Positions 1 to 11,961 of a stretch of DNA of 64,000 nucleotides are shown piece by piece. The stretch covers positions 8,931,725-8,995,724 of the forward strand of contig OZ017769.1 of NCBI GenBank assembly GCA_963969345.1, given 5' to 3'. This DNA is from Turbatrix aceti (lineage: Eukaryota; Nematoda; Chromadorea; Rhabditida; Panagrolaimidae). A program made the position numbers and the translations under genes. How positions within the stretch are numbered: the stretch's first letter is position 1; every line of letters starts with the position of its first letter. Under the pieces are notes generated by a model that made no database searches, was not told the origin of the DNA, and saw only the letters and a list, made by a program, of their open reading frames with translations.

Positions 1-1897
1 AAAATTAAAGATAAAAGTAAATACTTGTACCACGTACGAGAGCACCCCCACCGCTCCTCTTCGACAGGATAGCGGTCTGGCAGAACTGACAACAGGCAGG
101 CGCCGCCGGAGCGTCTTCGTGGAGGGTGTTTTGCTTCTTTCTCCTCCGCTGCTGCCACCGCCGCCACCGCCGCCGCCGGTGTTGCTGTTGTTGGCTGTTG
201 GCTGTTGGCTGCTGCTGCCTGCACCACCACTACCGCTGTTGCTACTGCCGATCTCCTCCCCCTGGGGCAATTCGGGACAGACAAACCTGACTGCACTGCT
301 TTTTCGTTTTCTTCCGACGATCACCTCCTCCCGAGCAGGAGCAGCAGTGTAGCAAGCAAGCAAGCATGCCGATCGCATCCGATCGCCAGGTGCCCGGCGG
401 GGGCGGCTGGTCGGGAAAAAATCGCGTGTGTGTGCGTGTGTGGCGCTCCAGCAGAGTCCCCCTCCCCTCCCTTTTGCGTCGAAGGCGGTTGGTTGTGCGG
501 GGGCTGTTTGTTGGCGGCAGGGCGACATTTGCTGCTCTTACCCCTGCCGTTGTTGTGTAAAGCATATTTCTGATCCTGGCCGATCCCGATCTCGGTCTCG
601 GTCTCTCGAAAGCGATCCTTTCCTCCCTTTCCCCCGCAGCTTGCCACAATTACCCAACGAGAAACAAGAAACAACAAAACAACCCCCAGGGGCAAATAAT
701 AGCCTGCAAGAAGGGACGGAGCAATTGTTCGATCGTTGGCAAAAATTTTGTTATTGTTAAACGAACAAAAGAAAAAAAACAAACACAAAATCAAAAACCC
801 AAACCAAACCCATGGAAACCATTTGTTTTTCTTCCTCTTTTTTTTGCAGCGATTTGTTTGAGGAAGATAAATGAACTGCATTTTCTACGTAAAACATGGA
901 AAAAGATTTCCGAAACACCTGACTGACAAGATAAAAAATAATAAATCAGGAAAAAAACAAAAAAACATCCAATATCCTGCAAAATGCCAAGAAACCAAAA
1001 AACTCAATCAAGAAAGAAAAAAAACTTCCGGCCTTCCGGTAATTAGTTTGACACGAGTTGATTAAAATCAGCAAGATACCACAAATTGCGATCGAGATTG
1101 AGATTGGAATTCCGATCGTAAACCCCCTCATCGGATGCATCGGTGGACGCGTAAATAAATAATCATGCTGTTTCGTCTTTTTTCCCGCTGTAAAGTCAGG
1201 ATTATCCCTCTCGGATAAACTGCTGTCACTTGGACTCACTTGTTCGCTGCTGCCGGCATTTATTTATTATTACATAAAAAAATAATATTATAGTTGAGCA
1301 ATTTATTTTTTTGTCGCAACAAATTTATAAATAAATAAATAATTGCAATTTCAAAAACAAATTTTACGATGCTTTTTGTCTCGACGCGAAAATGCACATG
1401 TGCACTTTTTGTTGCAAAAAATGGTCGTTCTGCCATTTATTATACGATCAGGTGAATACCGTAATTTGAAAAAAATATTTTTTTTGCTGTCTGCGTGCCA
1501 ACAAAAAAAAGAAAGAAGGAAGAAACCAATGCCACCACATGCTAAGTACAACTTCTGATTTATTTTTGAAGTGTATATATTTATCTGCAGACTGACTGAT
1601 TTTTCGCCGTTCACATTCCAAGTACCAGGCATCCTAGCGGGCCCTGCCAGTTGTCAAGGGCATGAAGAATGAAAAAAGAAAAGAAAAAAACAGAGTCCCC
1701 CTGAAAATTGCTCACTTTCATTTACCAATTTTCCACCCCCTCGTCGTCGTCGTCGTCCCACCTGCATAGATAATAGCAGGTATGTACTACGTCTCGCTTT
1801 TATTCCTATGATCAGCAGCAGCAACATGATACTCGTATGAAAAAACTATTGGTCAAAAAAAAGAAACTCGAATCAATCATTAATCAGAGAGGTAGTA
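1..1897. other. No supported gene; 5' edge noncoding sequence
   Basis: The first 250 bases are low-complexity CTG/CCG/GTT trinucleotide tracts that give spurious proline- and leucine-rich frames on both strands. From about 750 to 1850 the sequence is AT-rich with A and T runs. I see no frame with splice sites or a recognisable domain. A short (TCG)n tract lies near 1741-1756. The part just before 1898 is the 3' flank of the minus-strand LETMD1-like gene. Confidence 0.6.
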
Positions 1898-4201
1898 TCA
1901 GTGACGGTTTGACTTGTAGACAGCCTGCGAGAGGACAGGTGCGTGGAGGAGGCTAGAAGGGTTCGCGTCGAAGGCTTCGCTCGCTCGGAGCCATCGAAGC
2001 AGGAGCGTACGCATTTCATCGTCGCTGAGGCCTTCGAAGTTCAGGCGACGCAGGAAAAGTTGCTAAAACAAAAAAAAAACTAATTTAAAAAATGTGTAAA
2101 AAATTAAAAAAAATATTTTCGCGGCAAAAAAATATTAGAAAAAAATTCGTTATTAGAATACAAAAAAAAAACAAGATTAACTATTTCCGTGGTAAAAAAA
2201 AATTTTCGTGCTAACCAAAAAAAGAAAGAATTATTTGCGCTATAAAAAAATATTTTCGCGGTAAGACACCAAAAAAAAATATTTTCGGGTGAAAAACAAA
2301 GAAAAATGAAAAATATTATTTTCGTTGTAAAAAACCAAAAAAAACAGAAGGAAAAATATTTTCGTCGTAAAACCAAAAAAAACCCACCGTAAACAACTCG
2401 CTCGTGGTGAGCCCAGAAATCTGTTTGAGATCCTTCCGCAAAACGTCGTCGAGAGCCTTGATGGCTTCTGCCCGCCAGAGCAGGTTCCTCAACCCGCTGA
2501 TAGGCATCACGTGGTGAACGGTAGCGAGGTGATACACCTGACCAAAGGTGAGCTCGTCGATCGGGGTGACCTTGACGTCCTTCACGCTCTCCAGTGGGAT
2601 GGGAAATTTTTCCGGGTAGGGCTCAGGCAGGTGGACGATGATGGAGGCAAAGTGGTGTCGTCCCACGGATTTGAGAGAATCCGTCCAGTAGTCGTAGCGC
2701 TGGGCTGGCGACCAGAAATGACGGGTGAGGATGTAGCGGGGAAAGAAGACCCTACAAAGAGAGGAAAAAGATAGTTAGATGCCTGACCAGCGACGACCTA
2801 ACACGGCGAAGGCGAAGATGTACATCGTGAGCGGCAGAGGAGCTAGGATTACAATGGCAATGAGCTGAGAGACTTCCCGACGCGTCTGCAAACCACCTCC
2901 GTCAGCCCCGGTGTGTTACGATGAGTGAGATTTTTTTCAAATAAACAAAAAATTTGTGTGTGGGTAAAACAGGAATGTCCAGACAGGTGAACCATTTTTG
3001 ACACGTAAAAGTGTCTTATGCAGTGCCGCATCAGGTGAAAAAGTTAGAAAAACTGGTAACATGGTTATAAACACACCACGGCAAAAAAATGTGAATACAA
3101 AAAGTTGTCTTGCCACGAAAAAAAAATTTGGTCGGCTCCTGCAACGAAAAAATATAAAAACTAATTTTTCGCTGCAGGACAACTTTACTAAACATTTCAG
3201 TAAAAAAGCGGTTCTAAAACGAAAAAAAATTAGCCAGAAAACGAAAAAATATCGGTGCGAGACCCCAATTTACAAAACCGTAATCGTAAGCTATAAAAAA
3301 AATGGTCAGATCCTTCAACGAAAAAAATTTTCGCCTCAGGAAAACTGTTTACAAAAACTGCAAAATCAAAAATGTCCCAGAACGCAAGCTAAGACGTCGG
3401 TCCTGCAACCAAAAATAAGTTTGGTTAGGTCTTTCAAAAAAAATAAAATTTTCCTAACAAAAAATTTTTGAATAAAATATTCGCTGCAAGACAACTTTTT
3501 ACGGTTCGTTTACAATTATTCGGTTATTTCAGCACTCAAAAACCATTTTCAGTTCTTCGGAGCCTCCGAAAGGAAAAATCCCGTCATCAAGTCCCAAATC
3601 GCGCATGAAGGTGTGCTACCGTATTTTCATAAGATCACTTACACCAAAATGATGAGAAAATCACCAATGATCGGGACTTGGAGGAGCACGCTTAGCAGCA
3701 TGAGATGTATCAACTCAGATGGGCACTGCACAGAGTTTACAATATTTTAGTAGTTATGCCACGACAAACACACTCACTTGGATGTAGGTTTCGAGTTCGC
3801 TGCGAGAGAGCGAAGCCAGCGTCGATTTGCCTGTATCGAGGTCTTTTCGGATGCGAAAGTACGTCCTCACGTCGGCAAGACATGATTTTGATCCTAAAAA
3901 CGTTTTCACATATTCCTGGGCATTTTTCAACGTTCAGCAACGAACCATCGATGACGCAGCGATGCAACTGATAGGCCCGAGGCCAGTTGTTCTCCAGATA
4001 GGCTTCGTAGCGCTGGAGAAGGCCTACCTTGTTGTCACCGTTTCCATTGCCGTTGCCGGTGTTTGTGCCACTTTTACTGTCGGTAGAAGCCCATCGCGTA
4101 GGCTGGTACAACGCAGAGGTCAGCTGCAGCTGTCGACCGACCGGACCCGGCAAGACAACTCGCGTGGCACCCGCAGTCCGGGAAGCCAGCCGGCAAAGCA
4201 T
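1898..4201 (-). CDS. LETMD1-like mitochondrial LETM1-domain protein
   Basis: Five exons join in frame: 4201-3946, 3893-3778, 3725-3643, 2751-2388 and 2062-1898 (327 aa). The N-terminus is Arg/Ser-rich without acidic residues and looks like a mitochondrial targeting peptide. Family hallmarks follow in order: RYEAYLENNWPRAYQLH (about residue 65), a membrane segment around SVLLQVPIIGDFLIILV (about 135), then FPRYILTRHFW, the match that best identifies LETMD1-type LETM1/ribosome-binding domains. The C-terminal half ends with LFLRRLNFEGLSDDEMR and LLLRWL repeats typical of the family. Known LETMD1 proteins are inner-membrane proteins tied to respiratory-chain function. Length is close to the vertebrate form (about 360 aa). 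The intron at 2752-3642 is unusually long for this gene and holds repeated TGCAACGAAAAA-type motifs. Confidence 0.85.
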
Positions 4202-4595
4202 CCCGTCTGGTTAAATCCTGTAAATTGCCAAGCACGCGTCTGGATATATAGGATGACTACGAATTGTCGAAATTTACATCCAAGACGTCAATAAAGGCGG
4301 CGCTGAAATCGATGTTGACGAAGTTGTAGTTAAAATTGTAGTCTAGACTGCAAATAAATTTTCGTGGTGAGAGCATTGAAAAGAGAAATTTCAAGATAAT
4401 GCCTCAAATTGGTTTTCTGAAATTTGGAAAACGATACCTGGCTTTTTACCTGGATAAATCTCCCGATCAATGACAAGTTTGCACTGGATATCAACAAAAC
4501 ATCGATTTATTAAATTTAAAGTCATTTATCTACTCATAAATAAAAAAAAACAGTGAGACTATATAAAAACCGGATTTCAAGTTGGAAAAACCGCC

Positions 4596-5089
4596 TTATT
4601 TGGCAAGTAGGAAAGCCTCAGCCTTGCGAAGCATATCCTCGGTCTCCTTGTAAGCGCCGAGTTTGATACTGGCCTCCAGCGGATTCCACTGGAATTTCTG
4701 GTGCTCGTTCGAGAGCTGAATGTCGTGATCGGCAGTGTACCGTGCCAGCCAGTAATGCACCTCCTTGGGCTGGTTGTTGGCGATGTACTTGGCAACGTAG
4801 AGAAAGCCGTTCTCAATCGAGACGTCAGAAGCGTCAATGTTCGCCTCTTCCTTCGTTTCGCGAAGAGCAGCTTGCTGAAGGGTTTCGCCTTTTTCGAGGT
4901 GACCTAAAACAGTTTCCTTCAAACTGTCTTTTGTCTTCAAACAGTTTCCGCATTTCTGTGCCCAGCAAACAAACCTTTCGGTGGAGTCCAGTGGTGGGGC
5001 GGGTAGCTCGCCTGCAGGAGCAGGTATTCGATGGCTTTTGCCGGTGTTCGGCGGTAGACGATCAAACCTGCGGCGTAGACCACTGACAT
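4596..5089 (-). CDS. NUDT2-type diadenosine tetraphosphatase (Nudix hydrolase)
   Basis: Two exons (5089-4975, 4903-4596) give a 140-aa protein, close to the 147 aa of human NUDT2. It should cleave asymmetric Ap4A to ATP and AMP. Visible signatures: AAGLIVYRR at the N-terminus, LLLQAS and HHWTPPKG just before the intron, then the Nudix box GHLEKGE-x7-RETKEE across the splice junction, followed by VHYWLA and LSNEHQKFQW as in NUDT2. The box departs from consensus GX5EX7REUXEEXGU by having Asn where the second Gly is expected; the metal-binding REXXEE glutamates are present. Start chosen at the ATG preceding SVVYAAG; nothing upstream is conserved. It is followed on the same strand by the LETMD1-like gene, about 0.4 kb away. 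Confidence 0.9.
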
Positions 5090-5646
5090 GGCTGAAATGC
5101 AAACAAAAACATAAAATATGAATAAACGATATTTTCCTCGGCGTCCTACTAATACAAAACAAAAAAAATACAGGCAGAAAGAAGTAAACCAGACGTCAAA
5201 AACGTAAACGAAACTCGAGTTCACTAATTGCACGATTGCAAGTTTTCCCTGCAACTTCCCAATTTGACGTGTCCTGCCACGAAAAATTCCAAGGCTATTT
5301 GAGGCGCTCTTTTCGGAGGTTCGAAAAGGATCTTCTTTTTTGATCCAATTTGGTGTCCCATATCTTGGTGTCGGTTTTATTATTTATAGTAGGGGACAAA
5401 CGCAAGTTATACGGGCACCCAAGTACTCCATTTCTCAAAATCAAACATTATTTGATAGAAAACACTTTATTATGCATTTTTGACTGATTTTGGCAAATCG
5501 GTAATGCAAAACATGAATAATATGCGCGGGAAAACACAGGTAAAGTTATTTCACTTGCTGCGAGGACAAGCGACTGACTCATTGCTCGTTTTCTTGCGTC
5601 ATTGGGCTAACCAACTGGCTGATTTATCACGTTAGATCCTTCTCAA

Positions 5647-7200
5647 ATGCATGACAACATTGACTCTATCGAAGACGATTATGAACTTAACGCAAAAGAG
5701 AAGGCATTTCTGAAGTTTGTTGCTGACACCATCGATACGCGTAAGTTTTTCTTTGGACACTGCTTTTTAGTGCTTTTACCGATTTTTTTGCAGAAGCTAT
5801 CCGAATTATTTCTCCCAAGTTAGCGTCACGGATTTTGGCCATCAGTTCTTCACTTGACGATCACCGAACCGTTTTTGAGTCAATGCGAATTCAACTTCTT
5901 CGAAACAATTCAAAATCTTACATCAACGAAATCATCGAGGCCGGTTTGCTCCCCGTCATAATTCAAAATCTCGAACACCCAGATCCGAAATTAGAGTTTG
6001 AATGCGCTTTTCTTTATGGTTTGGTATTCACGGGTATGACCAATCAGGCATATCGAGCATTGGACGCAGACGTGACCGTCGCATTAATCGAGGGTGTTCA
6101 AGGTGTTGCAAATGCAAGGTTGTGTTGGCTAGGCTTGGCCAACATCGTCGGCCGCGGCGGTATTGCCAGCCGCGATTACGCAATTGAGTGCGGAATCATT
6201 AATATGTTGTACGAATCATGTCGAACGGAAGAATTCACGGAAGAAATAGCCTTAGCGATGTCCAACGTATTGTTGAAACTTTGCTACTACAAGCGTTCTC
6301 AGATTGGTTACGAAATTCAGCTTGTTATACTTTATTGTTTGTTTGAATTACTGAGGAAGTGTCCTGTACGTTTTATGAAACATTTTTAAAACTTTGTTGT
6401 TTATGTTTTTTTAGTGCGATGGTATAAAGCGGAACGTTTGCGATACGTTTGCTGCTCTCTGCAACGATGACGATGAGCAACTCGTTTTTCTCGATGACTA
6501 TTGTGTTTTGGAGGATGTCATACCTCTTCTAACATCTTCGACAAACTACGTCGTCAGCTCGGCTTTGAGTGTTTTTTGTGGTTTTGCCCGTGGCAGCACG
6601 AAACAAGCAGTTCTCAAGTACGGCTTTCTTGGCCATGCTTATCGTATCTTAAGTTCCAGCGATTCATTGCTACACGCCAACGTGTGCGACGTGTTGGCCA
6701 ACATTCTGAATGGCACTGAATATGAGGTGCAGGAGATCATCAATGCCGGTCTCATTCCCTTCCTTGTCAAGGATCTAGAACACGAGGCACCTGACGTCAC
6801 GTGCAATGCAATCTTGTGTTTCTACAACATTTGTGAAATTGGATCGCAACTGCAGATTCGGAGGATTGCCAGGGAGGGGCTGATTCTCGCGATTACGCCT
6901 TGTCTTTCAGTCGAACACGCTGTTGATGACGAGTTCAAATATAAAATTTTGCTTATCATCGAAGTCATCTTGAATGTTGCCAATAATCCGTGGGTTTAAT
7001 AATGTACGTGCTTTTAAATTACGTTTATATGTACTTTCAGCTTATCTGGTGAACTTTACCAGTACATGGATCAATTCAGATCTAAAGGCGGACTTGACAT
7101 TCTGGACACAATCTGGAACACCGGTACCGAAGATATGCAAGCAGTTGCCCTGAATATCAATTGCTTCTACAGTGTTCTGAGCCCCTGCGCGGCTGCTTAG
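5647..7200 (+). CDS. Importin-alpha-like ARM-repeat protein, array copy 1
   Basis: Four exons: 5647-5740, 5794-6365, 6415-6989, 7041-7200 (466 aa). Armadillo repeats of about 42 residues run through almost the whole protein, with importin-alpha-style phrases such as IIEAGLLPVIIQNLEHPDPKL, NAGLIPFLVKDLEHEAPDV and, near the C-terminus, FRSKGGLDILDTIWNTG. The last resembles the importin-alpha tail that ends its final ARM repeat. The N-terminal 40 residues (acidic, starting MHDNIDSIEDD) lack the Arg/Lys clusters of an importin-beta-binding (IBB) domain. One helix keeps a Trp-x4-Asn pair (CWLGLANI, about residue 142); others have lost it. This is the most divergent N-terminus in the array. Normal importin-alpha carries NLS cargo into the nucleus; without IBB the function here is unknown. 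Confidence 0.85.
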
Positions 7201-7316
7201 GACACTTCACTGATAGATACTTCACTGATCGTGTTCTGATTATTCTTCTGATTTTTTCATGTTCAGATAATTCTGATTTTTTTACGTTTTTTGAAATTCA
7301 AAACAAACTAGACAAG

Positions 7317-8442
7317 CTAATAATACTCAGCAATAGTTCCCGCGCAAATTGTGTACAGCCCGACGTCAATCATTGTCTGAGTCATTGTGCCAGCCGACCA
7401 ATTATCCGTATTTGGTCCGACGTAAACCGAGTTTCCATTACTCGGAGTTGTTGTCAGATTACTGTAGGCGCCGATCTGACCGTTTGGATAAACTAATTTG
7501 CTTGAGTTTGCATAGTTTCCAACTACGTAATATTTATCTCTGACTAAAATTTATATTTATTAGATCACGTTATTCTCGATTTCACTTACCACCAAGGTAA
7601 TCTCTTATAGTAAGGGTCGTATAAATGCTTTCGGTAGCAAGAGTAATGACATACGAGCTCCATCCGCATGCCGCTTGACAAATATCCCACGCAATAAAGG
7701 CCATTGGCACGGATGTGTTCAGCGTTGTTATCTGCATAAGATTCCAGCAAATGTAAGTATTGTTTTGTGTTCCCATTTTTTCGAGATTTCTGTACAAGGC
7801 TAATGTTGTAGGACATTCTTTTCGTCGGGGGAAAAGTACGCATATCCCCGTAGCATTATAGTACAGTGTTTTTACAGCCGGGGGATATTCTGCACATTCC
7901 GAGTACTAAAAATTTAAATATCATTTTTTATACGCCGGACAACTTACAGTAAGCAAAGTTGTGTAACATAAATATTTTTCTTGGTATTGAGGTAGGTATC
8001 CATTGGGACATTCATCATCATCTGTTATCCAGGCTGAAAACGACAAACAAGTACGGATACAGGCAATTTTTTCAGTGATTCTGATAAACATACCGTTTCC
8101 AATTATCAGCGGCAGCAGAGGATCGTATGTCGAATTTACCCATGAAGAATTGACATTTCTAATATAATAGTTGCAGGCCATAGGTGATGATACCATGTTT
8201 CTTACAATGCCGATAAGCATACACAACTTTTGGTAGTACCAAAATGAAGTACACGTTAGGGTGCCGACGTACTGCACACATTCTTCTGCGCATGCCAAAT
8301 CATTGGCGATATTTGAAATGTTTTTAAGCGGAGAACCTTGAATTGTAAGTCCAAGAAGCATGTAAAAGTTCACGGGTGTAAATGAGTGAAAACTAACTAG
8401 AAGAAACAGTACAAAAAGTATAAAAGGAATGTGTCCTTTCAT
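7317..8442 (-). CDS. Secreted PAN/apple-like cysteine-rich protein, copy 1
   Basis: Four exons (8442-8094, 8033-7948, 7905-7590, 7543-7317) encode 325 aa. Residues 1-26 are a hydrophobic signal peptide (MKGH then a Phe/Leu/Val run). The first half has the spacing DLACAEECVQ...TCTSFWYY...LCMLIG...ACNYYI, which resembles a PAN/apple fold with conserved Cys pairs, and NxS/T glycosylation sites. A second Cys-containing module (CPTTLALYRNLEKMGTQNN..., CQAACGWSS) follows, and the C-terminus is TICAGTIAEYY. No membrane anchor is visible, so I infer an extracellular protein; the exact family is uncertain. It lies tail-to-tail with array copy 1 (117 bp apart) and is a near-copy of the gene at 11962-13130 with identical exon lengths. 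Confidence 0.75.
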
Positions 8443-10020
8443 TTTTTACGTCGAATAACATTTATTACAACAAGTGAACGTTATTACGACAAGTGTGTGA
8501 ATGGTGAGTTTTTCAACGTAAACTACATTGAGCACTACATGAAACCTTAAATCCAGGAAACAATAAAAATGTTTCCCGGCAACACGACCGTATTAATATC
8601 GTTGCTACGCAATTTTTATTAATGCACAAATAACATACACAACGTAGTCTAGTGCATATAACGTATCTAGCATGCAACAGACTGAGATTTGTTTGTTGGT
8701 ATGTGAAAAGTATGGCCTTTGACGCCCGCCGCTTACCAAAACACGATGTAGTGTACGGTAATGCGGCTGTTGGTAAAACTGGCGCGCTAATTTTTACACA
8801 GCTCCCAAAATCACTTTGCTCCGTATGGGTAGCGGAGCGGAGGCAAACTTATAGAAAGCAAAAGAACGACAGCAAAATTCTGAAATTGAAAAATGCTCCC
8901 GGAGCAAGAAATGCGAACCAAATCATTTGATTTTCGCCGTGTTGATTTTTTTAATTTTCGTTAAAACGAGAAATTTTGCTGAAAAAATTGGTCAAAGAAA
9001 CAAAAAACGTGCACGTGCTCAGATAGGCTTTGACGTGACTGTCGTTGAAATCAATCGCTGTCTTCTAAACAAATTATTTTTCAAAAACGGTAGCAATTGA
9101 GAAAATAAATATATGCGTAATATTGACAATCAAAAAGAAACAGAAAGATCATCCATAAAATTGTATTTAAACGCGTCCTGAAAAAAAAATGTTATTGCTA
9201 TTCGGGGAAAACAAACACTGGCAGTGCCATTTACTGCAGTGATGGTGAGCGAAAAGACGCATACCACTGGATCAAACGGAGGTCGCTTTCAGTTTTTCCC
9301 AACAACAGGTAGGAAGTGTGAAACTAGTGCCACGGCTTGTGAACGACTGAGAAGTTGTTTGTTAGAGTGCAAGCCTATTTGCCTTGTTTGAAGTACGCTG
9401 AAACTTTGAAACGCACATTACGGGTTTTTTAAGCGTCATTTTTCCAGTTTTCATGCTTTTCACATTTCTGTTTTTTGAGCATCAGCACAGAACTGTACAT
9501 AAAACTTTTTTTTAACCGTATTTCTAATTTGAAGTTGGATTTTTTTTCAATTTTATTTACTTTTATTTATTTTATTTTATTTATTGCTCTTACACTTTTA
9601 CATAATCACAAAAATTAACAAATGTAGTGAATTTCAATTTCAATTTAAAAATTATTGTCGTATTTCGAATAAAAACATTGCCATTTGAAATTGCGTTGTG
9701 AAATGTCGCACGCATGCTGCATTCGATCGCATCATGCGCGCGTCAATGAACAAAAATGTGATATTGGTTGTGCGTTCTTTTTTTCAGATTTGTAGGGGAT
9801 CTTTCAGGTTTTTACAAATCATTTTCGTAGATTTGATCTTGTTTACAGTTTACCTCATTGCTCTTCTGTGGATCAGTTTTCACACTGCTTCTTTTTTTTC
9901 TTACCACGCTTTTATCATTGTTTCGTTTTTCGCCATTTTTCATACTTTTTGCTGTTTTTCTACGATTTTTGTTACTTTTTCAGATTCTTTCTCGTTTACT
10001 TGGTCACTGTCTTCTCCATC
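8443..10020. other. Intergenic region between secreted-protein gene and ARM copy 2
   Basis: No gene is supported. The first 300 bases (to about 8740) and the last 350 bases (from about 9685) are clearly homologous to 13131-13390 and 13540-13996. The middle, roughly 8740-9680, has no counterpart in the second copy and is AT-rich. The segment 9820-10020 is almost identical to 13810-13996 and forms the shared promoter/5'UTR of ARM copies 2 and 3. A TTTTTCAG acceptor about 40 bases before the ATG suggests a spliced 5' leader or trans-splice site. Confidence 0.6.
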
Positions 10021-11565
10021 ATGGCGGATCCTGCTGAAATACACGAAAACGGCGTTCAGCAGGGGTGCAACACTGAAGCTGTAGCCGACGCTGGCACACG
10101 TGAGTATTTTTGAAACTAAATGTGCTTTTTTTGGGGACACTTTCATTTCTGTTACCTAAAGTTGTTGTTTTTTTGCAGAGGATGACCCAACCATTCCTCC
10201 CAAGGAAGCGTGGCGGTTGTTGGTCAGATTCCCGTTGCACCCCGATCGGGAAGCGATCCTCTTTTTACTTTTCACCCAATTTGAAGGCCCGAATCCCCCC
10301 ACTGACGCCGTCATTGAATCCGGTCTTCTTCCGGGCTTGATTGAACATATTGGCACAGCATCATTTAACGTGCAGTACTTTACTTACCGTATTCTTGCCA
10401 ACGTCCCCAAATACGCCACGATGTTTAAACTTGTTCCTTCTTCCGTGATGTCGGCTCTCCTGGATGGTGTCCCGTCAAAAAGTGCCTACATTGCGCAATT
10501 CTGTTGGCTAGGCTTGAGCAGAATCGTCGAACGCGGAGGTGTCGCCTGCCGGGACAAATTAATTCAGAGTGGAGTCATCCCCAAATTCGTCGACGCGTGC
10601 CAAGGCAGTTCAAAGTTTGAAACTTGCGTGGCTTATGCGTTATCGAGAATGGCAGAGATGCTTTGTCGGTACAGTGACGACCAAATCAGTCGCGAGATTC
10701 AAACTGCTATCATACCGTGTTTACTCGAACTCATCAAGCATCCCGTCAGTTTTTTTTTAATTTTTGACAATAGTTTGGTTCACGTTTTTTTTTCAGGATT
10801 ATCTGATAATCGTTGGCAGCATTGATGCGTTTGTACTTCTCTGCTCCGAGGACGATGATCAATTAGTCTTCCTTAACAGCTTCAATGTTGTTGGCGTTGT
10901 CGTGAAGCTTCTTGAACATCCCCATACCGACGTTGTCTTCCACGCTCTGTCTGCCTGTTTTAGTTTTGTGCGTGGCAGCACAAAACAGGCTGTTCTCGAC
11001 CACGGCATCCTGGGTCATCTACCCCGAATCTTCGGTTTCAGCGAGTCGAGGTTTCACTTCAAATTGTGCAAAGTGCTTCTCCACATTCTCGATGGCAGCG
11101 ACGATGACATGCAGGCTGTCTACGACGCCGGCATCATTCCCTTCCTCATGAAAGAGCTGGAGCACGAAGAATTTGACGTCAAATGCGCCGCAATCATCTG
11201 TTTTAGCCAAATCTGCCTTGGCCACTCGTCGTACCATTGTTTTCAGCTTGGAAGATGGCGCCTAATTCCCGTGATTACGCCTTTCCTTGCAATTCAGCAC
11301 ATCCAACTCCAGCAGTGCACCTTGTTTATCATCGGGAGCATCCTGACAAGCACGTGGGTTTAAAACTGTGTTTTTTTTGCTTTTATTAACTATGCGTTGT
11401 AGGATTGCCGTACCCAGGGAACATTTCAAGTTCATGGAACAATTCTGGGCAAATGGCGGACTGGGTTTTGTCAATACAATCCGGCAAACCGGTGCAGACC
11501 ATATGCAAACGCTCGCTATTGGCATTCAAGAGTTGTACGCAACTCAAATCCCCCGCGCTGCATAA
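10021..11565 (+). CDS. Importin-alpha-like ARM-repeat protein, array copy 2
   Basis: Four exons: 10021-10099, 10179-10744, 10797-11353, 11403-11565 (454 aa), with the same intron phases as copy 1. The first exon encodes only MADPAEIHENGVQQG plus a few residues and has no basic IBB cluster. ARM phrases include AVIESGLLPGLIEHIG, CWLGLSRIVERGG, FVRGSTKQAVLDHGILGHLPRIF and DAGIIPFLMKELEHEEFDVKC. The C-terminal segment FWANGGLGFVNTIRQTG matches the conserved GGLxxLxxIxxTG tail of the array. It is most similar to copy 3, with which it shares a promoter and exon 1, so this pair arose by recent duplication. Function is inferred only from the importin-alpha fold; cargo binding is not assured because most groove Trp and Asn residues are replaced. 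Confidence 0.85.
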
Positions 11566-11961
11566 GACTGTGATCGCTTCGCTGACGCCGATGTATGTGT
11601 TATGTTCATTCTTCCGAGTTTTTTGTTTTGTTCAAGCAGTTGGGTAATTTTTTTGATTTTGTTTTTTATCTTTGATACACATAAATGACACTTATATGTA
11701 ATAGATATTACATTTCATTAAATACTTCTTGCGGCTTACAGAATACATTTATAGAACACAAGGGGACAGTAAAGAGCAGTCGAGAACAGCAGTAGTGTCG
11801 GTCGAGAAAATTGGTTCTCCTGATCAGGAATCTTATCAGAAGGTCAACCTCTACGTCGACCTTTTGACATTTGCTTCTACGAATCAGAAGATTAATTTGA
11901 GATCATTTCCCAGGCTACAGTACTAGAAAAGGGGAATTAAGAGAAAATGCAGGATATTGCA
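11566..11961. other. Intergenic spacer between convergent ARM copy 2 and secreted gene copy 2
   Basis: This 396-bp spacer separates two convergent genes and should hold both 3'UTRs. I see no coding frame with recognisable content. It differs from the equivalent 117-bp spacer of the first copy, so either this spacer grew or the first one shrank after duplication. Confidence 0.5.

Noticed and set aside
119..881. Several overlapping Pro/Leu/Cys-rich frames on both strands
   Set aside because: They arise from CTG/CCG/GTT low-complexity DNA, overlap one another in conflicting frames and have no splice or domain support.
2104..2376. Phe/Lys-rich frame on the minus strand
   Set aside because: It is the A-rich intron between the last two LETMD1-like exons read through; its composition is purely A/T driven.
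2998..3471. 157-codon Lys/Asn-rich frame on the plus strand
   Set aside because: It lies inside the large LETMD1-like intron and consists of A-run codons and the dispersed TGCAACGAAAA motif; no domain.
3827..4294. 155-codon plus-strand frame
   Set aside because: Antisense shadow of LETMD1-like exons 1 and 2, which have clear family motifs.
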